DNA of 64,000 nt from Shinella sumterensis (GTDB taxonomy: Bacteria > Pseudomonadota > Alphaproteobacteria > Rhizobiales > Rhizobiaceae), in assembly GCF_004514425.2 (NCBI RefSeq), contig NZ_MYFN02000009.1, positions 62,001 through 126,000 of the forward strand, given 5' to 3'. The notes below the pieces were generated by a model that saw nothing but the letters and a program-made list of their open reading frames with translations, did not search any database and was not told where the DNA came from. Positions 53,609 to 63,300 of the stretch are shown here, in pieces (the stretch's first letter is position 1; every line of letters starts with the position of its first letter). The position numbers and the translations under genes were made by a program.

Positions 53609-55900
53609 ATGGACAAGACATTCATTGGCAAGAGATCCTCTGCCGCCGGAGGCTGGGGAGCCCTGAAAAGCTGCGGCAAGCGATTGCTGCAAAGCGGCGG
53701 GCCGATTTCCGGCGCGCGTACCATGCTCAAGGCCAACCAGCCTGACGGCTTCGATTGTCCCGGATGCGCCTGGGGCGATCCGGCCCATGGCTCGTCTTTC
53801 GAATTTTGCGAGAACGGCGTCAAGGCCGTCGCCTGGGAGGCGACCGAAAAACGCGCCACGCCGGATCTCTTCGAACGAAACACCGTCAGCGAGCTTCGTC
53901 GCCTCACCGATTTCGAGCTGGAGCTGCATGGCCGCCTGACGCATCCGCTGCGCTACGATGCCCAAAGCGACCGCTATCTGGCCGTCAGCTGGGAGGATGC
54001 TTTTGCCGAGATCGGCGCGATCCTCAACAGCTTCGATCATCCCGACCGGGCGGAATTCTACACGTCGGGACGCGCCAGCAACGAGGCAGCCTACCTCTAT
54101 CAGTTGTTCGTGCGGCTCTACGGCACCAACAATTTCCCCGATTGCTCGAACATGTGCCACGAGGCGAGCGGTGTCGCGCTTCGCCAGGCGATCGGGATCG
54201 GCAAGGGCACCGTCTTGCTGGAGGATTTCGAGAAGGCGGATGCCATTTTCGTCATCGGCCAGAATCCGGGCACCAATCATCCGCGCATGCTAGGCGACCT
54301 GCGCCGCGCCGCCATACGCGGCGCTCGCATCGTGGTATTCAATCCCGTCCGTGAAAAGGGTCTGGAGCGCTTCTCCGATCCGCAGGACAAGATCGAAATG
54401 CTGCGCGGCGGCTCGACGGATATTGCCAGCCATTATTTCCAGCCCCGCCTCGGCGGAGACATGGCAGCCGTGCGCGGCATGGCGAAGGCCGTGTTCTCCG
54501 CCGAGGCGGCAGCGCTTACCGCCGGCAATCCGTCCGTTCTCGACCATGCTTTCCTGGCGGAGCATTGCAGCGGCTTCGAAGACTACCGTGCCAGCGTCGA
54601 AGCGACCGGCTGGTCGGAGATCGAAGATCAGTCCGGCCTGACGCGCGAAGATTTAGAGCGCGCCGCCGCCGTCTACATGGCGGCCGAGCGGGTCATCTGC
54701 ACCTGGGCCATGGGCGTCACGCAGCATGTGCATTCGGTGGCAACGATCCGGGAAATCGCTAATTTCATGTTCCTGCGTGGCAATGTCGGCAAACCCGGTG
54801 CCGGCCTGTGTCCGGTTCGCGGCCATTCCAATGTCCAGGGCGACAGGACTGTGGGGATCAACGAGAAGCCGCCGGCGGCCTTTCTCGACGCCCTGGAAAA
54901 GCAGTTCGGCGTTACGATGCCGCGCCGGGAAGGACATAACGTGCTGGCCGCCATCGGCGCCATGCTCGATGGCTCGGCGCAGGCTTTCATCGGCCTCGGC
55001 GGCAATTTCGCCCGCGCGACGCCTGACAGCGCGTTGGTCGAAAAGGCGCTTCGGCGGCTGAAACTGACGATGAACATTGCCACCAAGCCCAATCATTCAC
55101 ATCTTATGCCTGGCGAGGCCTCCTTCATCCTGCCCTGCCTCGGACGAACGGAGATGGACCTCAACACCGGCGGACAGTCGCAACTGATCAGCGTCGAGGA
55201 TTCGATGAGCATGGTGCACGGCTCTGCTGGCATCAATCGTCCGGCATCGCCGCATCTTCTGTCCGAAGTGGCCATTATCGCCGGCATCGCCCAGGCGACG
55301 GTCGGCTCGTCCGTGGTGGACTGGGAGGAACTGGCCGAGGATTACGATCTTATCCGCGACCATATCGAAGCGACAATCCCCGGCTTCGAGGATTATAATG
55401 CGAGATTGCGCAAGCCGCGCGGCTTCCTCCTGCGCAATTCCGCGTCGCATCGGGAGTGGGATACGACATCGGGCAAGGCGTCGTTTGCGGCTGCCGCCCT
55501 ACCGGCGGAAACACCGCATCAGCAGGCTCGGAAATCGAAGGGCCGCTTCGCTCTCCAGACCTTCCGCTCCCACGATCAGTACAATACGACCGTCTACGGG
55601 CTGGATGATCGTTATCGCGGCGTTTACGGTGAGCGGCATGTCATCTTCATCCACCCCGACGATCTGAAGGATATGAATGCCGCTGCCGGCGATCGCGTGG
55701 ATGTGATCGGCGAATATGACGATGGCGTCGAGCGGGTTGCGCGCAGCTTCCGCTTCGTGCCTTACGACATTCCGCGTGGCAGCGTCGCGGGCTATTATCC
55801 CGAACTAAACATATTGGTGCCGCTGGGCAGTGCCGGCGAAGAAAGCGATACTCCTACGTCGAAATCTATCATGGTATCCTTCAGAACAGAGGCTGCGTGA
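53609..55900 (+). CDS. FdhF/YdeP-family molybdopterin oxidoreductase
   Basis: A 763-aa molybdopterin enzyme of the YdeP type, related to formate dehydrogenase alpha subunits. The N-terminal FDCPGCAWGDP and FEFCENGVKAVAWEAT blocks, AIFVIGQNPGTNHPRML, GNVGKPGAGLCPVRGHSNVQGDRT and the late FALQTFRSHDQYNTTVYGLDDRYRG region all fit. Formate oxidation is inferred, since YdeP-family substrates are often unproven. Next to FolD and a folate-linked oxidase it would take one-carbon units on to CO2. ATG 53609 is used (a TTG lies 3 bp upstream). Confidence 0.85.
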   Translation: MDKTFIGKRSSAAGGWGALKSCGKRLLQSGGPISGARTMLKANQPDGFDCPGCAWGDPAHGSSFEFCENGVKAVAWEATEKRATPDLFERNTVSELRRLTDFELELHGRLTHPLRYDAQSDRYLAVSWEDAFAEIGAILNSFDHPDRAEFYTSGRASNEAAYLYQLFVRLYGTNNFPDCSNMCHEASGVALRQAIGIGKGTVLLEDFEKADAIFVIGQNPGTNHPRMLGDLRRAAIRGARIVVFNPVREKGLERFSDPQDKIEMLRGGSTDIASHYFQPRLGGDMAAVRGMAKAVFSAEAAALTAGNPSVLDHAFLAEHCSGFEDYRASVEATGWSEIEDQSGLTREDLERAAAVYMAAERVICTWAMGVTQHVHSVATIREIANFMFLRGNVGKPGAGLCPVRGHSNVQGDRTVGINEKPPAAFLDALEKQFGVTMPRREGHNVLAAIGAMLDGSAQAFIGLGGNFARATPDSALVEKALRRLKLTMNIATKPNHSHLMPGEASFILPCLGRTEMDLNTGGQSQLISVEDSMSMVHGSAGINRPASPHLLSEVAIIAGIAQATVGSSVVDWEELAEDYDLIRDHIEATIPGFEDYNARLRKPRGFLLRNSASHREWDTTSGKASFAAAALPAETPHQQARKSKGRFALQTFRSHDQYNTTVYGLDDRYRGVYGERHVIFIHPDDLKDMNAAAGDRVDVIGEYDDGVERVARSFRFVPYDIPRGSVAGYYPELNILVPLGSAGEESDTPTSKSIMVSFRTEAA

Positions 55901-56193
55901 GCAACGGGCCGATAGACGCCAGTCGCTTTCTGTCGCTCGTTGAGGCAGCCCAAATCGGCGACATAAGCCTCAACGCGGTTCAAGCCGCCATACTCGTGGC
56001 AGCCAAGATCGGCATTGCTCACGATAGTCGTAGCTTTGCGCGGATCTTCGATATTGAACATGCCCTGGGGCTGCGCGATCTGCAGGCTCTCATGGATCGG
56101 GGTGGCATTGTGACAGTGCTGTCGCGCGATGCGAGAACACTTCGCACACACTACAAAGCCGTGAGCAAAAAGCGTTGCCGCGCTTTGCTCTGA
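55897..56193 (+). CDS. Small protein coupled to the FdhF/YdeP gene
   Basis: A 98-aa protein starting at GTG 55897, overlapping the oxidoreductase stop (GTGA), so translation is coupled. The sequence is alpha-helical and soluble (RFLSLVEAAQIGDISLNAVQ, AILVAAKIGIAHDSRSFARI) with a basic C terminus. I do not recognise the family. Coupling suggests a partner or maturation factor of the YdeP-type enzyme. Confidence 0.6.
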   Translation: MSNGPIDASRFLSLVEAAQIGDISLNAVQAAILVAAKIGIAHDSRSFARIFDIEHALGLRDLQALMDRGGIVTVLSRDARTLRTHYKAVSKKRCRALL

Positions 56194-56208
56194 CTTTTGC
56201 AATACTGC

Positions 56209-57108
56209 TCAAAAGACTGGCCGCGGAAGGCCTAGTTGCTGCGATGCGGCAATCACCGTATTGGCCATCAGCATAGCAATCGTCATCGGCCCGACACCGC
56301 CGGGAACCGGCGTGATCACTCCGGCAGTCTCTGCGCATGCACCGAAATCCACGTCGCCGACGAGTTTCGTCTTGCCTTCGCCGCGTTCAGGTGCGGCCAC
56401 ACGATTGATACCGACATCGATGACCGTGGCACCCGGATTGATCCAGTCCTGCTTGACCATTTCGGCACGGCCGACGGCGGCGACGAGGATATCGGCCTTC
56501 CGGCAGATGCCGGCCAGATCCTTTGTTCGCGAATGTGCGATCGTCACCGTGGCATTGGCGTTGAGCAGCAATTGCCCCATCGGTTTGCCGAACAGGTTGG
56601 AGCGGCCGATGACGACTGCATTGAGGCCGGAGAGATCCGGGCCGTGGATGCCAGCCAACAGCGCCATAGCGCCAGCCGGCGTGCAGGAAATCAGGCCGGT
56701 CGCGAGATCGCCGGTCGCCAGCTTGCCAGCGTTGACTACGTGCAGGCCATCCACGTCCTTTTCCGGGCTGATCGCCTGTATTACCTGTTCGGAGTTCAGA
56801 TGGCCGGGCAGGGGCAGTTGAACCAGAATACCGTGGATCGTCTCTTGGCGATTCAACTCTTCCAAGAGTGCCAACAGTGCCTTCTGGCTTGTTTGTTCCG
56901 GCAGCGTATGCTGCACTGACACGAAACCGCATTCCTTGGCCATTCGGCCCTTGGCGCCGACATACGCGTGGCTTGCTGGATCGTCTCCGACGATGACGAC
57001 GGCCAACCCAGCCTTAAGTCCGCCGACGGCCTCCAGCGCCTCGTGGGCAACCTTGATCGACGCGATAACCGAAGCGGCCACCGCCTTTCCATCGATGATA
57101 GTCGTCAT
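56209..57108 (-). CDS. folD: FolD, methylenetetrahydrofolate dehydrogenase/cyclohydrolase
   Basis: A 299-aa bifunctional FolD that converts 5,10-methylene-THF to 10-formyl-THF. The active-site region [17 protein letters not shown] carries the conserved Tyr and Lys. [54 protein letters not shown] and the C-terminal [16 protein letters not shown] are all typical. Last gene of the oxidase operon, 25 bp behind the G subunit. It probably recycles the methylene-THF made by the tetrameric oxidase. Confidence 0.95.
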   Translation of the reverse strand: MTTIIDGKAVAASVIASIKVAHEALEAVGGLKAGLAVVIVGDDPASHAYVGAKGRMAKECGFVSVQHTLPEQTSQKALLALLEELNRQETIHGILVQLPLPGHLNSEQVIQAISPEKDVDGLHVVNAGKLATGDLATGLISCTPAGAMALLAGIHGPDLSGLNAVVIGRSNLFGKPMGQLLLNANATVTIAHSRTKDLAGICRKADILVAAVGRAEMVKQDWINPGATVIDVGINRVAAPERGEGKTKLVGDVDFGACAETAGVITPVPGGVGPMTIAMLMANTVIAASQQLGLPRPVF

Positions 57109-57133
57109 GATTGTTTATCCTTGGCTTAGTCGA

Positions 57134-57664
57134 TCAACTGAATTCGAGGCTCATCTGGGCGAGTTCGTCCCATAGACTTTCAGCGAAGCCGCGCAATACG
57201 ATCAGTTCAAAGGCATCTTCGCCAATGCGCGTCACATGTGCAGATATATGGCCAAACAAAGTCGTCGTCGCATGGCCGACAGGGAAGACCGCGATATCCA
57301 GATCGACGGCGGTGCCCTTGGAAAGAACTCGAGCCGCCATCTTCCCCTTGACGATAATACGTACTCGACCATGGCTCTGATCGACTATATCCGCCTGCGG
57401 CTTCAATGTCGCGCTGAGCGCGGCAAGATCGGCATGGGCGAGGGCTGTATCGCCGACAGCGAACCACTGGCCGGTAGTAAGCGGGCGGAGTTCAAGGCCT
57501 GCGGCCATAAGATCGGCGGCTAAGCGAACCGCATCGCCCATTGTGGGGTCGACAAGAAGATGCAGCAGCGTGCCCTCTGGCTGCGCTTCGACGCTGATGC
57601 CCTTGCGGGAAACGGCCGCTCGGCCGCCCAGCGCGGGGCTAAGAGTGACGCGGAACTCCGACAT
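57134..57664 (-). CDS. Sarcosine oxidase / N-methylglutamate dehydrogenase gamma subunit
   Basis: A 176-aa SoxG/MgdD-type subunit with GcvT-like C-terminal features (GKMAARVLSKGTAVDLDIAVFPVGHATTTLFGHISAHV, here seen as GTAVDLDIAVFPVGHATTTL). It completes the heterotetramer. ATG 57664 is 16 bp after the alpha gene stop. Sequence alone does not separate sarcosine oxidase from N-methylglutamate dehydrogenase. Confidence 0.85.
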   Translation of the reverse strand: MSEFRVTLSPALGGRAAVSRKGISVEAQPEGTLLHLLVDPTMGDAVRLAADLMAAGLELRPLTTGQWFAVGDTALAHADLAALSATLKPQADIVDQSHGRVRIIVKGKMAARVLSKGTAVDLDIAVFPVGHATTTLFGHISAHVTRIGEDAFELIVLRGFAESLWDELAQMSLEFS

Positions 57665-57680
57665 TGTGCACCTCCCGGCT

Positions 57681-60647
57681 TCAGATATGTAGTTTTTCAT
57701 TGGTGGGATCGAAGAAGACGGGGCTGACGAGACGGCCGGGCGTGAACTCTCCACGCAACCCGTTCCAGATCATCACCTCTTCGCCGTGCCGCTCCGGTCC
57801 GCGCCGCACCAGCGCCAGCCCGATGGCGGAGCCGACATGCGGTGAATAGCAGCTGGAAGTGACATAGCCCTGATCGTTTTCCAGCGTCGCTTCGGCGCCC
57901 TTGGCGAGGATATGCGAACCGCTGCGGAAGCTCGTCGCCGGATCGATCGGCACGACACCGACCAGTTGCAGGCGCTCGGACGAATGAAGACCCTCGCGGG
58001 CCAGCATTCGTTTGCCGATGAAATCGGCTTTGCTGGCGGAGACCATCTTGCCGAAACCGAGATCAGAAGGCACGACCGTGCCGTTGATCTCGTTGTGGGT
58101 AACATGGCCCTTCTCAATGCGCAGCACCGAAAGCGCCTCGACGCCGTAGGGCTGGATGCCGTGCGCGCTGCCGGCCTCCATGAACGCGTCGGCCACCGCC
58201 TCGCCATAGCTGGCAGGCACTGCCAACTCATAGGCCAGTTCACCGGAAAACGAGATGCGGAACAGGCGGCCATGCACCTGCCCGCCGAACAGCGAGACCT
58301 CGGCCGCACCCAGGAATGGGAAGGCCTCGTTGGAAATATCCGCATCGACGATACGTTCGAGAATCGTGCGTGCCTTCGGGCCGACGATCGCCATCTGCGC
58401 CCATTGATCGGTGACGGAAGCCAGACGTACGTCGAGATCCGGCCACAGCGCCTGGGCGCAGAATTCCAGATGGTTCATTACCCCGGCCGCATAAGCCGTC
58501 GTGGTCGTCATAAAGTAGCGGTTCTCTTCGAGACGGCTCGTGGTGCCGTCGTCGTAGATCATGCCATCCTCACGCAGCATCAGCCCGTAACGGGCCTTGC
58601 CAACCGGCAGTTTCAGGAAGGCGTTGCAATAGACGCGGTTGAGGAATTCGGCGGCGTCCTTCCCAGTGATCTCGATCTTGCCGAGCATGCTAACATCACA
58701 GAGACCGGCATTGATGCGGGCGTTTTTGACCTCGCGGTCGACGCTTTCGCGCCAGCCGGTCTCGCCGGAACGCTGGAACCAGGCGGAGCGATACCAGAGG
58801 CCAGTTTCGACAAAGGTCGCGCCGTTCTTCTTCGCCCAGTCATGCAGCGGCGATTTGCGCACCGGTTGGAAATGCTTGCCATGCGAGACGCCCGTGAGCG
58901 CCCCGAAGGACACCGGCGTATAGAAGGGGCGGAAGGTGGTGGTGCCGACTTGCGCCGGCGAGATGCCGCGCGCTTCAGCGAGAATGGCGATGGCGTTGAC
59001 GTTGGAGAGCTTGCCCTGATCGGTTGCCATGCCGGAGGTTGTGTAGCGTTTGGCAAGCTCCACATGGCCGTAGCCTTCCCGCACGGCCAGTCCAAGATCC
59101 TTGCGATGGACGTCGTTCTGGTAGTCGACAAAAGCCTTGCCGCGCACGCCGGGAATGATCTTGAAGGCCGCGGGGGCGGCGTTTACGATGTCGCCCGAAA
59201 TCTCTGGCAAGGTCGGCGCATGGCCGTCGAAGCCTAGCACCGCCGCCAGCGCCAGGCCCTTGGCCGCGCCATCCTCCAAGCAGGCGGCGAGACCATCGAT
59301 ACCGGCGCAAGCACCTGCCAGCGCAAGCCCGTTCAACCCATCGGGCGCCATGAAGGCGGACTTCTCGTCCGACCATTGCGGCTTGCCGCCGCGATGGCAG
59401 GCGAGATGGATGATGGGGCTGAAGCCACCCGACATTGCGAGCGCGTCGACGTCGAGCTTTTCCGTGTGGCCGTTCTGCCAGATGCTGATCGAGGAGAGTG
59501 CTTTACCGCCATGAGCGTCGGACACGTAGCCGCCCCGGATCATCCGGGCCTTGCCGGTATAACCCTCGATCCGTGCATCGGCCCGACCGTCGATAATGGC
59601 AACGGGCACGATGCCCGCCTTTTCGAGATCGCCGGCCAGCGCATAGGCACTATCGTTGTTGGTGACGATCGCCACGCGGCGGCCGGGGGCCACGCCATAG
59701 CGGTTGAGATAACTGCGCATCGCGCCCGCCAGCATCACACCGGGAATGTCGTTGCCGCCGAAGACGAGCGGGCGTTCTTCCGCGCCGGTGGCCAGAAGCG
59801 CCTGCTTGGCAGCGATGCGCCACATTCGTTCAACGGGCAAGTGTGTCGCAGGGATCTCGACATGCTTCTGCACCCGTTCGACTGCGCCGAAGACATTGCC
59901 ATCATACCAGCCGAATACGGTGGTGCGGGGCATGATCGTGACATTCGGCAAGGAAGCAAGCTCGGCCAGCGTTTGGGCAAGGAAATCGGAGGCGGAGTTG
60001 CCGCTGACCGCCGCGGTTTCCGACAATAGACCCCCGCCTGCCCGCGAATGTTCATCGGCAAGAATAACCTTTGCGCCGGCTCGACCGGCGGCGAGCGCTG
60101 CGGCAAGGCCGGTGGCGCCGGCGCCGACGACCAGGAGGTCGCAATGCGCCCAGATCTTCTCATAACCATCCGGATCAGCCTGATATGTGGCCTTTCCCAG
60201 GCCGGCGGCGCGGCGGATGACCGGCTCGTAGAACCGTTCCCAAAGGCCCGCCGGCCACATAAAGGTCTTGTAGTAGAAGCCAGCACTGAGGAACGGCGAC
60301 AGCAGGCCGTTGACCGAACCGATGTCGAAATCGAGCGAAGGCCAGCAGTTCTGGCTCTTCGCTTCCAGCCCCTGATAAAGCTCCTGCATGGTGGCGCGGG
60401 TATTGGGCTCGGTGCGCCCATCGCGGCCGATGGTCATCAGCGCGTTCGGCTCGGCGGCGCCTGCGGTCAGGATGCCTCGCGGGCGATGATACTTGAAGCT
60501 GCGGCCGACGAGCAACCGGCCATTCGCCAGCAGCGCCGAGGCAAGGCTGTCGCCGACAAAGCCGTTCAAGCGCTGGCCGTCGAAGGAGAAGGAGAGGGGG
60601 CTCGACCTATCGATCAGGCCGCCGGAGGAAAGACGATAGGGAGTCAT
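57681..60647 (-). CDS. Sarcosine oxidase / N-methylglutamate dehydrogenase alpha subunit
   Basis: A 988-aa SoxA/MgdC-type subunit. Order: an N-terminal 2Fe-2S-like fold (FDGQRLNGFVGDSLASALL, SFKYHRPRGIL), a dinucleotide-binding domain (LLVVGAGATGLAAALAAGRAG, residues about 170-195), an FAD/NAD domain and a C-terminal aminomethyltransferase-like folate domain (about residues 600-985: TGKDAAEFLNRVYCNAFLKL, FSGELAYELAVPASYGEAV). Length is normal. It oxidises an N-methyl group and passes the carbon to THF. ATG overlaps the delta stop. Confidence 0.93.
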   Translation of the reverse strand: MTPYRLSSGGLIDRSSPLSFSFDGQRLNGFVGDSLASALLANGRLLVGRSFKYHRPRGILTAGAAEPNALMTIGRDGRTEPNTRATMQELYQGLEAKSQNCWPSLDFDIGSVNGLLSPFLSAGFYYKTFMWPAGLWERFYEPVIRRAAGLGKATYQADPDGYEKIWAHCDLLVVGAGATGLAAALAAGRAGAKVILADEHSRAGGGLLSETAAVSGNSASDFLAQTLAELASLPNVTIMPRTTVFGWYDGNVFGAVERVQKHVEIPATHLPVERMWRIAAKQALLATGAEERPLVFGGNDIPGVMLAGAMRSYLNRYGVAPGRRVAIVTNNDSAYALAGDLEKAGIVPVAIIDGRADARIEGYTGKARMIRGGYVSDAHGGKALSSISIWQNGHTEKLDVDALAMSGGFSPIIHLACHRGGKPQWSDEKSAFMAPDGLNGLALAGACAGIDGLAACLEDGAAKGLALAAVLGFDGHAPTLPEISGDIVNAAPAAFKIIPGVRGKAFVDYQNDVHRKDLGLAVREGYGHVELAKRYTTSGMATDQGKLSNVNAIAILAEARGISPAQVGTTTFRPFYTPVSFGALTGVSHGKHFQPVRKSPLHDWAKKNGATFVETGLWYRSAWFQRSGETGWRESVDREVKNARINAGLCDVSMLGKIEITGKDAAEFLNRVYCNAFLKLPVGKARYGLMLREDGMIYDDGTTSRLEENRYFMTTTTAYAAGVMNHLEFCAQALWPDLDVRLASVTDQWAQMAIVGPKARTILERIVDADISNEAFPFLGAAEVSLFGGQVHGRLFRISFSGELAYELAVPASYGEAVADAFMEAGSAHGIQPYGVEALSVLRIEKGHVTHNEINGTVVPSDLGFGKMVSASKADFIGKRMLAREGLHSSERLQLVGVVPIDPATSFRSGSHILAKGAEATLENDQGYVTSSCYSPHVGSAIGLALVRRGPERHGEEVMIWNGLRGEFTPGRLVSPVFFDPTNEKLHI

Positions 60648-60916
60648 GCGGTTACCTCGCCGCGTTCGGCGGCATCGTGGCATTGGAAAATCTCGTGGGT
60701 GGCGGTGTCGCGTGTCACCACCAGCCAGCGCCGGCAGCCGGATGTGTGGTGCCAGTATTCCTGATAGGCGCCACGCGGATTGTCGCGCAGATACACATAG
60801 TCGAACCACACGTCCTGTGCGGCATCCACTGCGGGACGGGTAAGGGCCGCGCCCTTGACGGTGAATTCTTCCTTCGGTCTTTTGCCGCAATGCGGGCAGG
60901 TGACGAGGCTGGCCAT
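60644..60916 (-). CDS. Sarcosine oxidase / N-methylglutamate dehydrogenase delta subunit
   Basis: A 90-aa SoxD/MgdB-type subunit. The N-terminal CPHCGKRPKEEF zinc-binding pair, DVWFDYVYLRDNPRGAYQEY and WHHTSGCRRWLVVTRDT (third Cys) are diagnostic. It carries the structural zinc. ATG 60916 lies 22 bp after the beta gene stop; stop overlaps the alpha ATG (ATGA). Confidence 0.92.
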   Translation of the reverse strand: MASLVTCPHCGKRPKEEFTVKGAALTRPAVDAAQDVWFDYVYLRDNPRGAYQEYWHHTSGCRRWLVVTRDTATHEIFQCHDAAERGEVTA

Positions 60917-60938
60917 TTCGGTATCCTTGTCCGGCAGA

Positions 60939-62189
60939 TCAGTGGAGGTTGGGCTGGGCACCCTGGCCCTTTTCGTCGAGCATGTAGCCGCGCTCGAACC
61001 TGTCGAGGCGCATCTGCCGCGTGGTCGGGTGCGATGCGTCCTTCGCGAGAAGGTGCGCGAAGCAGAAGCCGGAGGCAGGCGTCGCCTTGAAACCGCCATA
61101 GCACCAGCCAGCATTGAGATAGAGATTCCCGACCGGCGTCTTGTCGATGATCGGCGTACCGTCCATAGACATGTCCATGATGCCGCCCCAGGAGCGCAGC
61201 ACGCGGACGCGCGACAGCGCCGGGATCATCGCCTTGCCGGCCTCAGCGACATGCTCCACCGTAGCGAGATTGCCGCGCTGGGCATAGGAGTTGTAGCCGT
61301 CGATATCCCCACCGAAGACGAGGCCGCCCTTATCGGACTGCGAGACGTAGAAATGTCCCGCACCAAAGGTGACTACATTGTCGATGAAGGGCTTGAGACC
61401 CTCGGAGACGAAGGCCTGAAGCACATGGCTTTCCAGCGGTAGCTTCATCCCGGCCATCTCCGCCACGCGGGAGGAATTGCCGGCCGCGGCGAGCGCCAGC
61501 TTTCCGCAGGAGATGAAGCCTTTGGTGGTTTCGACGCCAATCGCACGGCCGTTCTCACGGCGGATGCCGGTGACTTCACAATTCTGGATGATGTCGACGC
61601 CGCGCTGATCAGCACCGCGGGCATAGCCCCAGGCGACGGCGTCATGGCGCACCGTGCCGCCGCGCCTCTGCATCAAGCCGCCCTGAACCGGGAAGCGAGC
61701 ATTGTCGAAGTCGAGGAAGGGCAGCATGGCCTTGATCTGTTCACGATCTAGCAGATCGGCATCGACGCCGTGCAGGCGCATGGCATTGCCGCGCCGGGTA
61801 AAGGCGTCGCGCTGCGCATCCGTGTGATATAGATTGATGACTCCACGCTGCGACACCATCGCGTTGAAATTAAAGTCCTGCTCAAGCCCTTCCCACAGCT
61901 TCATCGACAACTCGTAGAAGGGATTGTTCCCTTCCAGCAGGTAGTTGGAGCGGATGATGGTCGTGTTGCGGCCGACGTTGCCCGCGCCGATATAGGCCTT
62001 CTCCAGCACCGCGACATTGGTGATGCCGAATTCCTTGGCGAGATAGTAGGCCGTCGCCAGCCCGTGCCCACCGCCGCCGACGATGATCACGTCGTAATGC
62101 GCTTTGGGCTGAGGCTGGCGCCAGGCAGCGCCCCAGGAAGTGTTGCCCTTGAGGGCGTTCAGAAAGATGGAAAGCGCGGAATATCGCAT
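60939..62189 (-). CDS. Sarcosine oxidase / N-methylglutamate dehydrogenase beta subunit
   Basis: A 416-aa SoxB/MgdA-type flavoprotein. The FAD motif YDVIIVGGGGHGLATAYYLA lies near residue 32, NVGRNTTIIRSNYL follows, and GGTVRHDAVAWGYARGA contains the His that binds FMN covalently in this family. First gene of the operon with order beta-delta-alpha-gamma-folD. Divergent from the GlxA-type regulator 90 bp away. Confidence 0.94.
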   Translation of the reverse strand: MRYSALSIFLNALKGNTSWGAAWRQPQPKAHYDVIIVGGGGHGLATAYYLAKEFGITNVAVLEKAYIGAGNVGRNTTIIRSNYLLEGNNPFYELSMKLWEGLEQDFNFNAMVSQRGVINLYHTDAQRDAFTRRGNAMRLHGVDADLLDREQIKAMLPFLDFDNARFPVQGGLMQRRGGTVRHDAVAWGYARGADQRGVDIIQNCEVTGIRRENGRAIGVETTKGFISCGKLALAAAGNSSRVAEMAGMKLPLESHVLQAFVSEGLKPFIDNVVTFGAGHFYVSQSDKGGLVFGGDIDGYNSYAQRGNLATVEHVAEAGKAMIPALSRVRVLRSWGGIMDMSMDGTPIIDKTPVGNLYLNAGWCYGGFKATPASGFCFAHLLAKDASHPTTRQMRLDRFERGYMLDEKGQGAQPNLH

Positions 62190-62279
62190 TTGCAGGTCCT
62201 CAAGTATGTGACGATCAGCCTATCGGCGACCTAGCGGACTGACTTGCACAAGGAAGACGAAATGGAATAAAAACGAGAC

Positions 62280-63254
62280 ATGAAGGCAATCGACGCTAGA
62301 AAGACCCAGAGGATAGGTTTCCTGCTCGTTCCAAATTTCGCGCTGATGTCTTTTGCATCGGCGGCAGAACCGTTGCGAGCGGCAAATCTTATCGCCGGCA
62401 CCGAGCTTTATGAAGCAATGTACCTCTCTGTCGATGGAAGAGAGGTGACCAGTTCGTCAGGTCTGTCGGTTGAATGCTCCGACTTGGCGAGTTTTGGCAT
62501 ATCGTGTCATACGATTTTTGTATGTGCGGGTGGCGGTCCCAGGGACTGGGCCTCGGCTGAACCGGCACATGCCACTTTACGACGACTGGCACGGCAGGGT
62601 GTTAGAATCGGCGGCATCTCAAGCGGCGCGTATGTCTTGGCGGCAGCAGGGCTTCTAGATAATCGAGATTTCACCATTCACTGGGAGCATGCAGACGTAC
62701 TGCGTGAAGCATTCCCCCATTTAGTACCGCGCCATGCGCGCTTCGTTTTCGATGGCGATCGAGTTACCTGCGCGGGCGGCATTGCTCCACTCGACATGAT
62801 GCACGCGATGGTCGCGGAGCGAATGGGGTCGCATTTCGCTCGACGCGTTAGCGACTGGTTCCTCCACTCTGAGGTTGCGGAGCCCGGCGCTCCGCAGCGA
62901 GGCTCAGCGCCCGAACGCTTTGGAACTCATCACCCTGCTCTGCTGGTGGTGCTTGAGAAAATGGAGTCGTCGATCGAGCGTCCTCTTGGCCGTAGCGAGA
63001 TGAGTAAACTTGCCGGCGTTAGCATGCGGCATCTCGATCGCCTCTTCCTGGAGAGCATGAGGATGGGTTTTCTCGAGACCTACCGTAACATTCGTCTCGA
63101 CCATGGCCGCCGGCTACTGGAGCAAAGCCCGCTATCGATCTCCGAGGTTGCTTTCGCGACAGGGTTCTCAAGTGCCGGACACTTTTCCCGAACGTTCAAG
63201 GCTAGGTTCGGCTTAACGCCGAATTCGCTACGATCGAAGATTTCCTCCAGGTAG
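62280..63254 (+). CDS. GlxA-family AraC regulator
   Basis: A 324-aa regulator with an N-terminal DJ-1/PfpI-like (GATase1) domain (RIGFLLVPNFALMSFASAAEPLRAAN, RIGGISSGAYVLAAAGLLD) and a C-terminal AraC HTH pair (EMSKLAGVSMRHLDRLFLE, SISEVAFATGFSSAGHFSRTF). GlxA-type regulators control sarcosine, betaine and N-methylglutamate pathway genes in related bacteria. Divergent from the oxidase operon, so it is probably its activator. Confidence 0.88.
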   Translation: MKAIDARKTQRIGFLLVPNFALMSFASAAEPLRAANLIAGTELYEAMYLSVDGREVTSSSGLSVECSDLASFGISCHTIFVCAGGGPRDWASAEPAHATLRRLARQGVRIGGISSGAYVLAAAGLLDNRDFTIHWEHADVLREAFPHLVPRHARFVFDGDRVTCAGGIAPLDMMHAMVAERMGSHFARRVSDWFLHSEVAEPGAPQRGSAPERFGTHHPALLVVLEKMESSIERPLGRSEMSKLAGVSMRHLDRLFLESMRMGFLETYRNIRLDHGRRLLEQSPLSISEVAFATGFSSAGHFSRTFKARFGLTPNSLRSKISSR

Positions 63255-63300
63255 GGGGGTCTTGTAATGAATTTAACTGAGATTATGAGAGAGGTGTGGA

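Noticed and set aside
53480-54280. 266-aa minus-strand frame
   Set aside because: Antisense to the molybdopterin oxidoreductase, which has clear motifs.
57912-59237. 441-aa plus-strand frame opposite the oxidase alpha gene
   Set aside because: Antisense openness in GC-rich DNA. The minus strand encodes a complete, well-conserved SoxA/MgdC-type protein here.
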